A stretch of 64,000 bases of DNA from Bacillus aerolatus (GTDB lineage: Bacteria > Bacillota > Bacilli > Bacillales > Domibacillaceae). The translations under genes were made by a program, and so were the position numbers. A model generated the notes under the pieces. It was not told where the DNA came from, made no database searches, and worked only from the letters and a program-made list of their open reading frames with translations. The stretch's first letter is position 1, and each line of letters opens with the position of its first letter. Shown here piece by piece: positions 9,226 to 18,119 of this stretch. The stretch spans positions 372,001-436,000 of the forward strand of contig NZ_WEIO01000001.1 of the NCBI RefSeq assembly GCF_009183655.1. Direction: 5' to 3'.

Positions 9226-9287
9226 CTTGCACTTTTTCTCTCAATCCTACATATCATGCTATAACCAACTATGTGGGAGGGAAGAAG

Positions 9288-9668
9288 ATGAACCCATGGG
9301 AGCCGATGTATCCGTATCCCGGCCATTTTCCATACCATCCGCCTGCTTCTTATCACGGTCACCAACCTTCTCCACCTGGATACTCCCAATACTCCCAACA
9401 CTCTCAGTTTTCCGGAGATTTGTGGAACCATCCGCTTTATCAAATGCAGATGCCGGGAGGACCGTATCAGATGTACCCGAATGCTTCTCAGAGGCCGCCC
9501 AATGCGCCGGGGAAGAAAAGCAGCAGCCAGTTTCTTTTACAGTCCTTTAAAAATAAAGACGGTTCATTTGATGTCAATAAAGCGGTTGACACAGCAGGTA
9601 TGATGGTCAGTACAGTTTCACAGCTTTCTAAAGTAGTAAAAGATATGACTGGCTGGCTGAAAGCTTGA
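9288..9668 (+). CDS. yppG: YppG-like protein
   Basis: A 126-residue protein with a Pro/Tyr/His/Gln-rich N-terminal half (MNPWEPMYPYPGHFPYHPP onward) and a short conserved C-terminal helix region (FLLQSFKNKDGSFDVNKAVD, then GMMVSTVSQLSKVVKDMTGW), the layout of the YppG family. Such composition is common in spore-associated proteins, but a coat role is only an inference. ATG 9288 sits 7 bp after GGGAGG at 9275-9280. A strong terminator follows. Confidence 0.75.
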   Translation: MNPWEPMYPYPGHFPYHPPASYHGHQPSPPGYSQYSQHSQFSGDLWNHPLYQMQMPGGPYQMYPNASQRPPNAPGKKSSSQFLLQSFKNKDGSFDVNKAVDTAGMMVSTVSQLSKVVKDMTGWLKA

Positions 9669-9679
9669 ACTGCGCCGAA

Positions 9680-9714
9680 CCCTGGAGGGAACTTTTCCTC
9701 CAGGGTCTTTTTTT
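9680..9714 (+). terminator. terminator of yppG
   Basis: ACCCTGGAGG pairs with CCTCCAGGGT around GAACTTTT, followed by seven T. Confidence 0.9.
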
Positions 9715-9731
9715 GCGGTTGGGGCAAAGCA

Positions 9732-9876
9732 GGCGCTTCCGCTTTTCTTCTTGTCCAGCTGCGCCTCCTTGGGGCTCGAGGTCATATGCCAGTCTGACTG
9801 CATGGCTGAAAAGCGCCATTTTGTCAGCCTGTCATATGCTTGTCGCCTCAAAGCAGTCGGCTTCGCTTTTCTTCTT
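9732..9876. repeat. dispersed palindromic repeat, copy 3 (divergent core)
   Basis: Carries the family borders (GCGCTTCCGCTTTTCTTCTT, GTCCAGCT, CTCGAGGTCA and TGCTTGTCG) but a different inner hairpin, with GGCTGA pairing with TCAGCC flanked by CATATG on both sides. This suggests a modular element with fixed ends and an exchangeable stem. Confidence 0.6.
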
Positions 9877-9921
9877 CCAAATAGATTGTTTGTTCGCTAG
9901 AATAAAGGGGAGGTGATGGCG

Positions 9922-12204
9922 ATGCTATCGAAAAGAAAGTCGTTACGAGAAACAATTGGATGGCTGCAGGAAGAAGAAGCCGTCTGTTCTAATATTATTC
10001 ACTGGAAGACGATTCCTGAAAAAGAAGCGAGCACTGTTCCGCTGCCGGCTGACATTGCCCCAAGGCTTGCGGACGCGTTAAAAAATAGAGGGATCCATCA
10101 GCTATATACACATCAATTATCCGCTTTTGAAGCGGCAAGAAACAAAAAAAGCTTTGTAGCGGTGACGCCGACCGCATCTGGAAAAACGCTTTGTTATAAC
10201 TTGCCTGTTGTTCAATCGATTATTAATAACGAGGAAGCGCGGGCTCTTTACTTATTTCCGACGAAAGCGCTCGCTCAAGATCAAAAAAGTGAAATCAATG
10301 AATTGATCCAAGAAATCGGTCTGCCGATCAACAGTTATACGTATGACGGAGACACACCGGCAAATATCCGCCAAAAAGTAAGAAAAGCAGGACAAATCAT
10401 TCTCACGAATCCCGATATGCTTCATTCCGCGATTTTGCCTCATCATACGAAATGGGTTTCCTTATTTGAGAACTTAACATACATTGTGATTGATGAGCTG
10501 CATATATATAGAGGAGTGTTTGGCAGCCATGTGGCCAATGTGTTGCGCCGCCTCCAGCGGATTTGCCGTTATTACGGCAGCGATCCTGTTTTTATTTGTA
10601 CATCAGCGACGATTGCCAATCCGCTGGAACTCGCTGAAACATTGACCGGACAAGAAATGACGCTAATTGATAATAACGGAGCGCCGGCAGGAAGAAAACA
10701 TTTTGTGTTTTACAATCCGCCGGTCGTCAACAAACCGCTCAATATTCGCCGCAGTGCTACTTTGGAAGTCCGCCGGCTTGCGGGAGAAATGCTGAAAAAC
10801 AAGATACAAACGATCGTTTTCGCCAGAAGCCGGGTGCGTGTGGAAATTATTTTGACGTATTTGCAAGAACTTGTGAAAAATGAACTCGGGTCAAAATCGA
10901 TCAGAGGCTACCGCGGAGGCTACTTGCCGACACAGCGCCGCGAAATTGAAAAAGGCTTAAGAAACGGCGAAATTTATGGCGTAGTCAGCACGAATGCGCT
11001 TGAGCTAGGAGTGGACATCGGCCAGTTGCAAGTATGTGTGATGACCGGCTATCCCGGCACGATCGCAAGCGCCTGGCAGCAAGCGGGAAGGGCCGGCCGA
11101 CGGCATGGTGAGTCGCTCGTCATTATGGTCGCAAGCTCTGATCCTCTTGACCAATTTATTATTGATCACCCGGATTACTTTTTTAAGCGAACGCCGGAAA
11201 CCGCCCGAATTAATCCTGACAATCTCGTTATATTAGTGGATCATTTAAAATGTGCGGCGTATGAGCTGCCGTTTAAACGAGGGGATCGATTCGGAAAGAC
11301 AGACATAGAAGATGTACTTGAATTTTTAACCGAAGAAAGAGTGCTTCATGAAAACAATGGCCAGTGGTTTTGGATGAATGATTCATTTCCTGCCCATAAC
11401 ATTAGTTTGCGGTCTGCTTCGCAAGAAAATGTCGTGATTATTGATATTTCCGAGACAGCCAATCACCAAGTCATTGGAGAAATGGACACATTCAGCGCCA
11501 TGACGCTGTTGCACGAAGAAGCGATCTATTTGCATCAGGGCACTCAGTTTCAAGTGGAAGAACTTGATTGGGAAGAGAAAAAAGCGTATGTGCGGGAAGT
11601 GGATGTGGACTATTTTACAGACGCGAACTTAGCTGTTCAGCTGCAAGTACTTGAAGAAGATAAAAGGCGGGAAAAAGAGAATATCACGTTTTCATACGGA
11701 GATGTGGCAGTCCATGCCATGGCCACTATTTTTAAAAAGATTAAATTTGACACTCATGAAAACATCGGCTCAGGACCGATTCATCTTCCGGAAGTAGAGC
11801 TTCATACGAATGCGGTTTGGATGTCACTAAACGATGAGTTAAAGAACATGTCTCAAGACCGTCTGGAAAACGGCTTGATTGGAGCGGCTCATGCTTTAAA
11901 AGCGATCATTCCATTGTTTGCTATGTGTGACCCGAGTGACATTCATATTGTGCCGCAAGTAAAAGCGAGCCACAATGAAAAACCAACGATTTTTGTTTAT
12001 GACCATTATCCTGGCGGCATCGGGCTAAGCGAGCAAGTTTTCAGCCAATTAGAAGATATTTTAAAGCAGGCGGCTGAATTAATTCACCGTTGTCCTTGTC
12101 CAAACGGCTGTCCATCTTGCATCGGGACAGATACCGCCTTCTATTCCGCCAAAAAAGATGCTCACCGCCTTCTTGAGATGTTTTTGATGTTAGGAGAGAA
12201 ATAA
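9922..12204 (+). CDS. mrfA: DEAD/DEAH-box DNA helicase MrfA (YprA)
   Basis: Superfamily 2 helicase that in B. subtilis acts with MrfB in UvrA-independent excision repair of mitomycin C damage. The 760-residue protein has Walker A TPTASGKT (residues 83-90), DELH (VIDELHIY), TSAT (CTSATIANP), and the helicase C-terminal motif QQAGRAGRRHGES. A long C-terminal DUF1998-type region ends in a four-cysteine metal site, CPCPNGCPSC, near residue 730. ATG 9922 is chosen because GGGGAGGTG spans 9907-9915 and nearer starts would be too close. mrfB follows after 1 bp. Confidence 0.95.
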   Translation: MLSKRKSLRETIGWLQEEEAVCSNIIHWKTIPEKEASTVPLPADIAPRLADALKNRGIHQLYTHQLSAFEAARNKKSFVAVTPTASGKTLCYNLPVVQSIINNEEARALYLFPTKALAQDQKSEINELIQEIGLPINSYTYDGDTPANIRQKVRKAGQIILTNPDMLHSAILPHHTKWVSLFENLTYIVIDELHIYRGVFGSHVANVLRRLQRICRYYGSDPVFICTSATIANPLELAETLTGQEMTLIDNNGAPAGRKHFVFYNPPVVNKPLNIRRSATLEVRRLAGEMLKNKIQTIVFARSRVRVEIILTYLQELVKNELGSKSIRGYRGGYLPTQRREIEKGLRNGEIYGVVSTNALELGVDIGQLQVCVMTGYPGTIASAWQQAGRAGRRHGESLVIMVASSDPLDQFIIDHPDYFFKRTPETARINPDNLVILVDHLKCAAYELPFKRGDRFGKTDIEDVLEFLTEERVLHENNGQWFWMNDSFPAHNISLRSASQENVVIIDISETANHQVIGEMDTFSAMTLLHEEAIYLHQGTQFQVEELDWEEKKAYVREVDVDYFTDANLAVQLQVLEEDKRREKENITFSYGDVAVHAMATIFKKIKFDTHENIGSGPIHLPEVELHTNAVWMSLNDELKNMSQDRLENGLIGAAHALKAIIPLFAMCDPSDIHIVPQVKASHNEKPTIFVYDHYPGGIGLSEQVFSQLEDILKQAAELIHRCPCPNGCPSCIGTDTAFYSAKKDAHRLLEMFLMLGEK

Positions 12205-12205
12205 A

Positions 12206-13444
12206 ATGAGTTTATCTGGAAAGCTCCAGCGGATGAAACGCCATATCGTACGGGAAGACACACAAAAAAAGGCGATAGAGCAGCCGTCCTTCAAAGGGGC
12301 GGACCTTCCCTATATGGATGAGTGGGAAAAAGCTGGTGTGAAACCGTATGTGTCCGGCGATCAATTTTGCTTAATCCGTGAAGTGCGCTATCCTCTTTTA
12401 TACAAACATGGCAATCACCAGTTTTCTGACGTGACGGAAGCCGTTGCCAAATGGAATCATTGGGAAGGGACTCATCCTTTGTCCGCAAAAGGAATGGCGG
12501 CCTCAGATTTGTTTTTCTTTGACACGGAAACAACCGGGCTCGGCGGAGGAGCAGGAAATACGATTTTTTTACTCGGCTATGCAAAGGTCCAAGGCGGGGA
12601 AGTCGTGTTGCGCCAGCATTTTTTGCCGGCTCCTGGAAATGAAGTCGCCCTATACTCAAGCTTTCTTGAACAGGTGGATTACACGACACTTGTTACTTAT
12701 AATGGAAAATCGTTTGACTGGCCGCAAGTGAAAACACGGCACACGCTTGTTCGTGAGCACGTTCCTAAACTGCCAAGCTTTGGCCACTTTGATTTATACC
12801 ATGCTTCGAGAAGATTGTGGAAACATTCTATGGATTCTGTCAAGCTCGTGAACGTGGAAAAGGAAAAGCTGAATATTCACCGGGTGGAAGACGTGCCTGG
12901 TTATTTAGCCCCAATGATTTACTTTGATTTTGTCGAAAGAAAGCAGCCGGAAGGCATACTAAAAGTCATGCATCACAATGAACTGGATATTTTAACACTC
13001 ATTACTCTTTATTCTCATCTCAGCTTTCACATTTTGCAGGAAGGTATTGGAAGTACGAGCAGAGAGCGAATGGAAGTGGCGAAGTGGTTTGATGCAATCG
13101 GGGAAAAACAATTATCGGCGAAAGCTTACAGTCAGCTTGTGGAAGAGAAGCACACGGACACGCAAATAACAGCGAGTCATGCACTAGCTTTTCACTTGAA
13201 GAGAGAAAAAGAGTGGGATCAAGCCGTTGCACTTTGGAAAGAAGTGTGTGAAAAAGGAACGCCGCAAGAGAGAATAGAAGCACATATTGAGTTAAGTAAA
13301 TATTACGAACATAGGGAAAAGCAATATACTGACTCGCTTCATCATGCTAATGCGGCCGGCACTCTTCACATCGAGGAGAACGGCCGGCTGGTGGAAGAGA
13401 TCGATAAAAGGCTAAAGCGGCTGGAAAAGAAGATGCGAAAGTAA
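12206..13444 (+). CDS. mrfB: exonuclease MrfB (YprB)
   Basis: DnaQ-like 3'-5' exonuclease partner of MrfA in mitomycin repair. The 412-residue protein has the first catalytic motif FFDTETTGLGGG with Asp106 and Glu108, further acidic positions in VTYNGKSFDWPQVK and in HHNELDILTLITLY, and a C-terminal TPR-like helical region (KAYSQLVEEK, ALWKEVCEKG, YYEHREKQY). Its start is one base after the mrfA stop, behind AGGAGAG within mrfA, so the two are translationally linked. Confidence 0.93.
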   Translation: MSLSGKLQRMKRHIVREDTQKKAIEQPSFKGADLPYMDEWEKAGVKPYVSGDQFCLIREVRYPLLYKHGNHQFSDVTEAVAKWNHWEGTHPLSAKGMAASDLFFFDTETTGLGGGAGNTIFLLGYAKVQGGEVVLRQHFLPAPGNEVALYSSFLEQVDYTTLVTYNGKSFDWPQVKTRHTLVREHVPKLPSFGHFDLYHASRRLWKHSMDSVKLVNVEKEKLNIHRVEDVPGYLAPMIYFDFVERKQPEGILKVMHHNELDILTLITLYSHLSFHILQEGIGSTSRERMEVAKWFDAIGEKQLSAKAYSQLVEEKHTDTQITASHALAFHLKREKEWDQAVALWKEVCEKGTPQERIEAHIELSKYYEHREKQYTDSLHHANAAGTLHIEENGRLVEEIDKRLKRLEKKMRK

Positions 13445-13603
13445 GTATTTTTTCTCTATTTGACAAATAATAAAAAAATCGCAATATTTTATTTGATTTG
13501 TCGAAATATTTTCCAATTATTTATTGTTTCTTATGACAAAAGGCGGTAAAATGTTGGATGATGTAGAAATATAAGAGAAAATTATTTATGGGGTGGATGA
13601 AAA

Positions 13604-13699
13604 GTGTATCGCGCTTTATTTGTGTTATTTTTCGTATTTGTCGGGTTGACCGCTTTTTTAATGACGAATTTAAAAGACAGCTTTTACAGTTTCTTGTAA
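13604..13699 (+). CDS. candidate 31-residue membrane miniprotein
   Basis: A GTG-started frame encoding VYRALFVLFFVFVGLTAFLM followed by TNLKDSFYSFL, a single hydrophobic helix with a short polar tail. A GGGGTGGAT-like ribosome site lies at 13590-13598. An alternative ATG frame from 13589 overlaps it (39 codons, starting MGWMKSVSRF) but is less protein-like. It lies between mrfB and cotD, where Bacillus genomes often carry tiny genes. Unknown function. Confidence 0.45.
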   Translation: MYRALFVLFFVFVGLTAFLMTNLKDSFYSFL

Positions 13700-13778
13700 A
13701 ATAGGTGTTTGTAATAGTACATGTTCCCCTCTTCTTACATAAACTGTTTTATAAGAGAGGGAAAGGGGGAACAGAATC

Positions 13779-14018
13779 ATGCATTGCAACAGGCCCAAAG
13801 TATTACCGGCGGTTATGCATCCGCCTGTATGCTGCACGAATCATATGTACGAGAAATTTATCGTTCCGCATATTCATCCAACACATACAGCTAATATTAA
13901 TCATCAGCTGTATGAACATCAGCATTATTATCCGCACACTCAATCTTACGTTCAGGATGTTCATAGCCAGCAGCAATTTTGCGGGAGACGCCCTCGACGA
14001 CGTCCATTTGGCTTCTAA
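13779..14018 (+). CDS. cotD: spore coat protein CotD
   Basis: Inner spore-coat protein, 79 residues, rich in His, Cys, Tyr, Pro and Gln. It starts MHCNRPKVLPAVMHPPVCC, continues HIHPTHTANINHQLYEHQHY and ends in an Arg-rich CGRRPRRRPFGF tail. These features and the position between mrfB and ypsA match B. subtilis CotD. AGGGGGA lies 8 bp before the ATG. Expression in the mother cell is expected, but I could not pick a convincing sigma-K promoter by eye. Confidence 0.85.
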   Translation: MHCNRPKVLPAVMHPPVCCTNHMYEKFIVPHIHPTHTANINHQLYEHQHYYPHTQSYVQDVHSQQQFCGRRPRRRPFGF

Positions 14019-14030
14019 TTTCATTAAAAA

Positions 14031-14059
14031 GTAAGGGAAATCGATCCCTTACTTTTTTA
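14031..14059 (+). terminator. terminator of cotD
   Basis: AAGTAAGGGA pairs with TCCCTTACTT around AATCGA-type loop bases and runs into TTTTT. Confidence 0.85.
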
Positions 14060-14082
14060 TCATGTGAAAGGGGGTTCTTGCT

Positions 14083-14640
14083 ATGACGGTTTGGGCAGTA
14101 ACGGGATACAAGCCGTATGAGCTTGGCGTTTTCAAAAGAGACGATCCGGCTGTACTATACATAAAAAAAGCATTGGAAAAAGAACTTCGTACCCTGCTAG
14201 AAGAAGGAATGGAGTGGATGCTGATTAGCGGACAGCTCGGTGTGGAGTGTTGGGCAGCGGAAGTTCTGTTTGAGTTAAAAGAAGAATATCCCGACGCAAA
14301 ACTTGCTGTACTTACTCCTTTTTTGAATCAGCAAGAAAATTGGAAAGAAGAAAACCAGGCTTATTATGAAGAAATTTTGGCGGGAGCCGATTTCGTGGAT
14401 TCAGTGTCTAAGCAACCGTATAAAGGTCCCGAACAATTCCGGAATAAAAATCAATTGCTTTTACAAAAATCAGCCGGCTTACTCGTTCTTTACGATGAAG
14501 AAAATACCGGTTCTCCTCAATATTTATTTAACATGGCCCGCTCGTTTCAAGAGAATCACTCATTTGATATCCGCCAATTGACATTTTATGACTTGCAGCT
14601 TGTAGTGGAAGAAGAACAGTTAAAGCAAACAGACTGGTAA
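14083..14640 (+). CDS. ypsA: YpsA (DUF1273, SLOG-like fold)
   Basis: A 185-residue cytoplasmic protein of the DUF1273/SLOG family. In B. subtilis, YpsA influences cell division and lies next to gpsB. Visible features are the N-terminal AVTGYKPYELGVF, the nucleotide-type loop MLISGQLGVECWAAEVLFEL, and LLVLYDEENTGSPQYLFNMA. Its start lies 9 bp after GAAAGGGGG. The gpsB neighbour supports a division-related role; the biochemical activity is unknown. Confidence 0.88.
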   Translation: MTVWAVTGYKPYELGVFKRDDPAVLYIKKALEKELRTLLEEGMEWMLISGQLGVECWAAEVLFELKEEYPDAKLAVLTPFLNQQENWKEENQAYYEEILAGADFVDSVSKQPYKGPEQFRNKNQLLLQKSAGLLVLYDEENTGSPQYLFNMARSFQENHSFDIRQLTFYDLQLVVEEEQLKQTDW

Positions 14641-14725
14641 TAACCAGTGAATTGATTGACAAAGCAGCCTATTTTTGAAAAAATGGATGAAAGACGGTTT
14701 GGAATATATTGAGGTGATGACGGGA

Positions 14726-15049
14726 ATGTTATCTAATAAAGTGAAACTAACAGGAAAAGATATTTTGGAAAAAGAGTTTAAGACGTCCATGAGAGGCTAT
14801 AATCCAGATGAGGTAGATCAATTTCTTGATTTAATCATTAAAGATTATGAAGTGTTTCATCAGGCGATTGAAGAGCTTCAACAAGAAAATCTCCGTTTGA
14901 AAAAGCAAAGTGAAATAACAAGGAGCCGCTCGCAACCGGCGCCTGTGCCTGCTCCGCAGCCGGTCGCAGGGGCTACCAACTTCGATATTCTCAAGCGCTT
15001 ATCGAATTTGGAGCGGCATGTATTTGGAGATAAACTGTATAACGAATAG
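14726..15049 (+). CDS. gpsB: cell division regulator GpsB
   Basis: DivIVA-like membrane-associated adaptor that shuttles PBP1 between septum and side wall. The 107-residue protein has the N-terminal lipid/partner-binding segment [20 protein letters not shown], a coiled coil ([20 protein letters not shown]), a Pro/Ala linker, and the C-terminal trimerisation helix [17 protein letters not shown]. Upstream ATGs at 14675 and 14717 are in frame, but MLSNKVKLT at 14726 matches the family start and GAGGTGA at 14711 is suitably spaced. It precedes rnpB, as in B. subtilis. Confidence 0.93.
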   Translation: MLSNKVKLTGKDILEKEFKTSMRGYNPDEVDQFLDLIIKDYEVFHQAIEELQQENLRLKKQSEITRSRSQPAPVPAPQPVAGATNFDILKRLSNLERHVFGDKLYNE

Positions 15050-15077
15050 CTTTTTTGATTGGTCTGAAAACCGACTA

Positions 15078-15106
15078 TTGCTTTGTCGGCCGTTTTCCTG
15101 TATAAT
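15078..15106 (+). promoter_or_regulatory. sigma-A promoter of rnpB
   Basis: TTGCTT at 15078-15083 and TATAAT at 15101-15106 with a 17-bp spacer, placing the start about 7-14 bp downstream at the RNase P RNA 5' end. Confidence 0.85.
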
Positions 15107-15119
15107 GGTTTAGGTGACG

Positions 15120-15533
15120 ATAATAGCGTTCGGGTAATCGCTGCAGCCATCCGGCTGCAGAGGAAAGTCCATGCTCACACGGTGCTGAGATGCCCGTAGT
15201 GTTCGTGCCTAGCGAAAAAATAAGCTAGGGCAGTCCGGCTCAGGCTGGATTGACGGCAGGGAAAATGCCTAAGTCTTCGGATATGGCATGACTACTTTGA
15301 AAGTGCCACAGTGACGTAGCTTTATAAGAAATTATAAAGGTGGAACGAGGTAAACCCCGCGAGTGAGCAACCCAAATTTAGGTAGGGGCACCTTCTTTAA
15401 GGAAATGAACGATAAGAAGGGTGGATGTTTGAAGAACATCCGCAGATAGATGATTGCCGCCGGAGTACAAGATCTTCCCAGATCGCTTGCAGTACGATGG
15501 TACAGAACATGGCTTACAGAACGTTATTACGGG
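15120..15533 (+). ncRNA. rnpB: RNase P RNA, Bacillus type B
   Basis: Catalytic RNA of RNase P, which removes the 5' leader of pre-tRNAs. Helix P1 is visible as AATAGCGTT (15122-15130) pairing with AACGTTATT (15520-15528), including one G-U pair. Conserved blocks include GAGGAAAGTCCATGCTC, GCTGAGATGCCCGTAGTG, GAAAGTGCCACAGTGACG, AGATAGATGATTGCCGCC and ACAGAACATGGCTTACAGA. Length (about 413 nt) and insertions fit the type B form. It has its own promoter and terminator. Confidence 0.97.
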
Positions 15534-15545
15534 ATTTAATTTCAC

Positions 15546-15572
15546 AAGCTCTCCTTTATGGAGAGCTTTTGT
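15546..15572 (+). terminator. terminator of rnpB
   Basis: AAGCTCTCC pairs with GGAGAGCTT across TTTAT, followed by TTTGTT. Confidence 0.85.
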
Positions 15573-15633
15573 TCTATATGGATATTTTTCATGCTAAATA
15601 AGCAGTATATACTTAAAATGTGCAGGTGATTGA

Positions 15634-16773
15634 ATGACAACATATACATTAATTGCCACGGCGGCGATGGGGTTAGAATCGCTCGTGGCTAATGAAGTGA
15701 AAAACCTTGGTTATGATTGCCAGACTGAAAACGGAAAAGTTATTTTTAAAGGCGATGAGTCAGCGATCGCCCGCTGCAATATGTGGCTGCGGACAGCGGA
15801 CCGATTGAAAATCGTTGTAGGGGAGTTTAAAGCGACAACGTTTGACCAGCTGTTTGAAGCAGTGAAAGCTCTGCCGTGGGAACAATATTTGCCGGTGGAT
15901 GCGGAGTTTCCGGTTCAAGGGAAGTCCGTGAAATCAACTTTATTCAGCGTGTCTGACTGTCAGGCGATTGTGAAAAAAGCGATTGTTGAGCGGCTGAGAA
16001 ACAAATATAAAATCCAAACATGGCTGCAGGAAACCGGTCCTTTGTTTAAAATTGAAGTGGCTTTGTTAAAAGACAAAGCGACGCTGACGATTGACACAAG
16101 TGGAGCAGGCTTACATAAACGGGGGTATCGTATTGCTCAGGGCGGCGCTCCATTGAAAGAAACATTGGCAGCCGCGCTTATTCAATTGACGAACTGGCAC
16201 CCTGACCGGCCATTCGTTGATCCATTTTGTGGTTCAGGGACGATTCCGATCGAAGCGGCTTTAATCGGTCAAAACATTGCACCTGGTTTTAACCGGGAAT
16301 TTCTCTCAGAGGAATGGCCTTGGCTGAGTGAAGAGGTGTGGGACAACGCGAGAATTGAAGCGGAAGACCGGGCGAATTACGACCAGCCGCTTGACATTAC
16401 AGGAAGCGATATCGATCACCGAATGGTCGACATTGCCCGCGAAAATGCGTTTGAAGCAGGACTTGCTGATCTCATCCAATTTAAACAAATGAATGTAAGC
16501 GACTTTACTACTTCCAAGGAATACGGCGTCATCGTTGGAAACCCGCCATATGGCGAACGTCTCGGCGACCGCCCGGAAGTGGAAAAAATGTATCAGGAAA
16601 TGGGCCGGGCATTCACAGGCAATGACACGTGGTCTGTATATATGTTGACTTCGCATGAAGGCTTTGAAGAATGTTACGGCAAGAAAGCGACAAAAAAAAG
16701 GAAGCTGTTCAATGGATTTATCCGAACGGATTATTACCAATATTGGGGTAAACGCCCGCCTAGAAAAGATTGA
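15634..16773 (+). CDS. ypsC: THUMP-domain RNA methyltransferase YpsC (RlmL N-domain-like)
   Basis: Class I SAM-dependent RNA methyltransferase, probably modifying 23S rRNA guanine N2, 379 residues. The THUMP domain covers about residues 45-155. The Rossmann methyltransferase has PFVDPFCGSGTIPIEAALIG (SAM loop) and the catalytic VGNPPYGERLG. Its position after rnpB matches B. subtilis ypsC. The 3' end is unusual: its last 93 coding bases (16674-16766) recur at 21226-21318, bounding the island described below. The displaced copy would end RPPRNKD instead of RPPRKD. Confidence 0.92.
   Translation: MTTYTLIATAAMGLESLVANEVKNLGYDCQTENGKVIFKGDESAIARCNMWLRTADRLKIVVGEFKATTFDQLFEAVKALPWEQYLPVDAEFPVQGKSVKSTLFSVSDCQAIVKKAIVERLRNKYKIQTWLQETGPLFKIEVALLKDKATLTIDTSGAGLHKRGYRIAQGGAPLKETLAAALIQLTNWHPDRPFVDPFCGSGTIPIEAALIGQNIAPGFNREFLSEEWPWLSEEVWDNARIEAEDRANYDQPLDITGSDIDHRMVDIARENAFEAGLADLIQFKQMNVSDFTTSKEYGVIVGNPPYGERLGDRPEVEKMYQEMGRAFTGNDTWSVYMLTSHEGFEECYGKKATKKRKLFNGFIRTDYYQYWGKRPPRKD
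16674..16766 (+). repeat. left direct repeat of the island (ypsC 3' end)
   Basis: A 93-bp segment inside the ypsC C-terminus that matches 21226-21318 with only four substitutions and no gaps (about 96% identity). Together they bracket about 4.55 kb, as an attL/attR pair or another integration duplication would. Confidence 0.85.
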
Positions 16774-16877
16774 TGTAGTACGGGTTTGAAGGCTCTCAAA
16801 TATAGTGGTCAAAAATTCACTGGATTATTTTTAACTTGACCAGATTACTTTTCCAATGAAAAATCATTGGGAGGAAG

Positions 16878-17233
16878 ATGGACATGTTATTAAAATTTGC
16901 TATTCAAGAGTTCTTGGACGACAGAAATTACAAAAACTTATCAAGCTACACTTTGAAGATGTACCGTCAAAATTAACGGTGGAATGACTACAGAAGCCGT
17001 TGCTTCTATCTTCAAACGGCTCAAGAAGGAGCGGTGTTAGATTGTCCAGTCACACTTTTCGTCATACGTTTGCCTATAGAGCCATTATGAATGGGATGGA
17101 CGTACTAACATTACAGAAAATCCTTCGACATGAGGACATAACCATGACTCAACGTTATGTGAATCTTTGGGGAATGGCATTGAAGCAACAAAACGATAAG
17201 TATAACCCTTTGAACAATATTGATATTGGATGA
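16878..17233 (+). pseudogene. tyrosine recombinase/integrase remnant
   Basis: The left part reads MDMLLKFAIQEFLDDRNYKN, a SAM-like core-binding start, then stops at about 16976. The next piece (TTEAVASIFKRLKKER) runs in another frame, and the C-terminal catalytic part is shifted again: SSHTFRHTFAYRAIMNGMD and LRHEDITMTQRYVNLW, with the HxxR box and the nucleophile Tyr. The middle of the catalytic domain, including the first active-site Arg, is missing. The remnant is about 350 bp against roughly 900 for a full gene. Not functional. Confidence 0.85.
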
Positions 17234-17235
17234 CA

Positions 17236-17267
17236 AGAAGAGAAGCGGAGATTTCGCTTCTCTTTTG
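17236..17267 (+). terminator. terminator after the integrase remnant
   Basis: AGAAGAGAAGCG pairs with CGCTTCTCTTTT around GAGATTT. The hairpin is intact although the gene is broken. Confidence 0.75.
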
Positions 17268-17615
17268 TGTCTATGTAGTTCTCGAATGAATATTAAAAAA
17301 CCGATGAAGTCGTTTACAAATGTAAGAGCGATTGTGCCCCAAAAATAAAGAAGAGAAATAATGAGCAGCAATTTCATATTCACTTTTTGTATAATGACAC
17401 TTGCGAATAAACGCGTAATTAGTGATGATATACCTGAAAATGCTTTTTAATCTTGACAGATTTATTCTTCACCTCATTAATAAAAAGTATTTAGAGTTAT
17501 TTTCAATAAGAGAAATTAACATGTAATGGTACTTAAACGCTAGTTGAAACCGAATCTATCAGCTATAATAATTGATGACCTATAAGTATCATATATTATT
17601 AAGAGGTGGATAAAA

Positions 17616-18017
17616 ATATCAAAGGTTAGGCCGTTTTTAATGTTTCGAGATGGAAAAGCAGAGGAAGCACTGAATTATTATACTTCGTTAATGGAGGATT
17701 CAGAAATTAAAAGTATCGTTCGATATGGAGCTAATGAAGCTGGGGAAGAAGGGACTGTGATGGAAGCCGTTTTTTCCTTAAAAGGGTAGAAATTTATGTG
17801 TATCGACAGTAGTAATATAAAACGTGAGTTTTCCTGCACACCTTCATTTTTGATCTATGTTACTTGCGAATCAGAAGCTGAAATTGACCATCTCTATCAA
17901 AAATTGAGTGATGGTGGGGGAGCCCTTATGCCGATTGGGGACTATGGTTTCAGCCAGAAATTTGGCTGGCTAGTTGATCGTTTCGGTGTGTCATGGCAGC
18001 TTGATTTACCTAACTAA
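17616..18017 (+). pseudogene. VOC/PhnB-like protein, interrupted
   Basis: The frame reads SKVRPFLMFRDGKAEEALNY, continues GEEGTVMEAVFSLKG, meets an in-frame TAG at about 17787-17789, then continues KFMCIDSSNIKREFSCTPS to a natural end WLVDRFGVSWQLDLPN. This is the vicinal-oxygen-chelate fold of PhnB-like proteins. The family usually has Gln at the stop position (CAG to TAG is one change). The expected ATG reads ATA at 17616, 5 bp after an AGAGGTGGA site. Two independent lesions suggest decay. Confidence 0.8.
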
Positions 18018-18119
18018 TATACACACGAACATGTGCTTCTTTATAGAAAGTAAGCTTTCGCTACCTGTAGATTATTGTTCTACTCTCATAGAAGAAAAAG
18101 AAAAAAGGAAGGATAGATC

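Noticed and set aside
16306-16812. Minus-strand ORF sharing residues with the one at 21086-21292
   Set aside because: The similarity simply reflects the duplicated ypsC 3' end read on the wrong strand.
17111-17383. Minus-strand ORF starting MNMKLLLIISLLYFWGTIAL with a membrane-like beginning
   Set aside because: It overlaps the integrase remnant and a terminator and lacks a clear ribosome site; the first 45 residues might be a gene fragment but cannot be supported.
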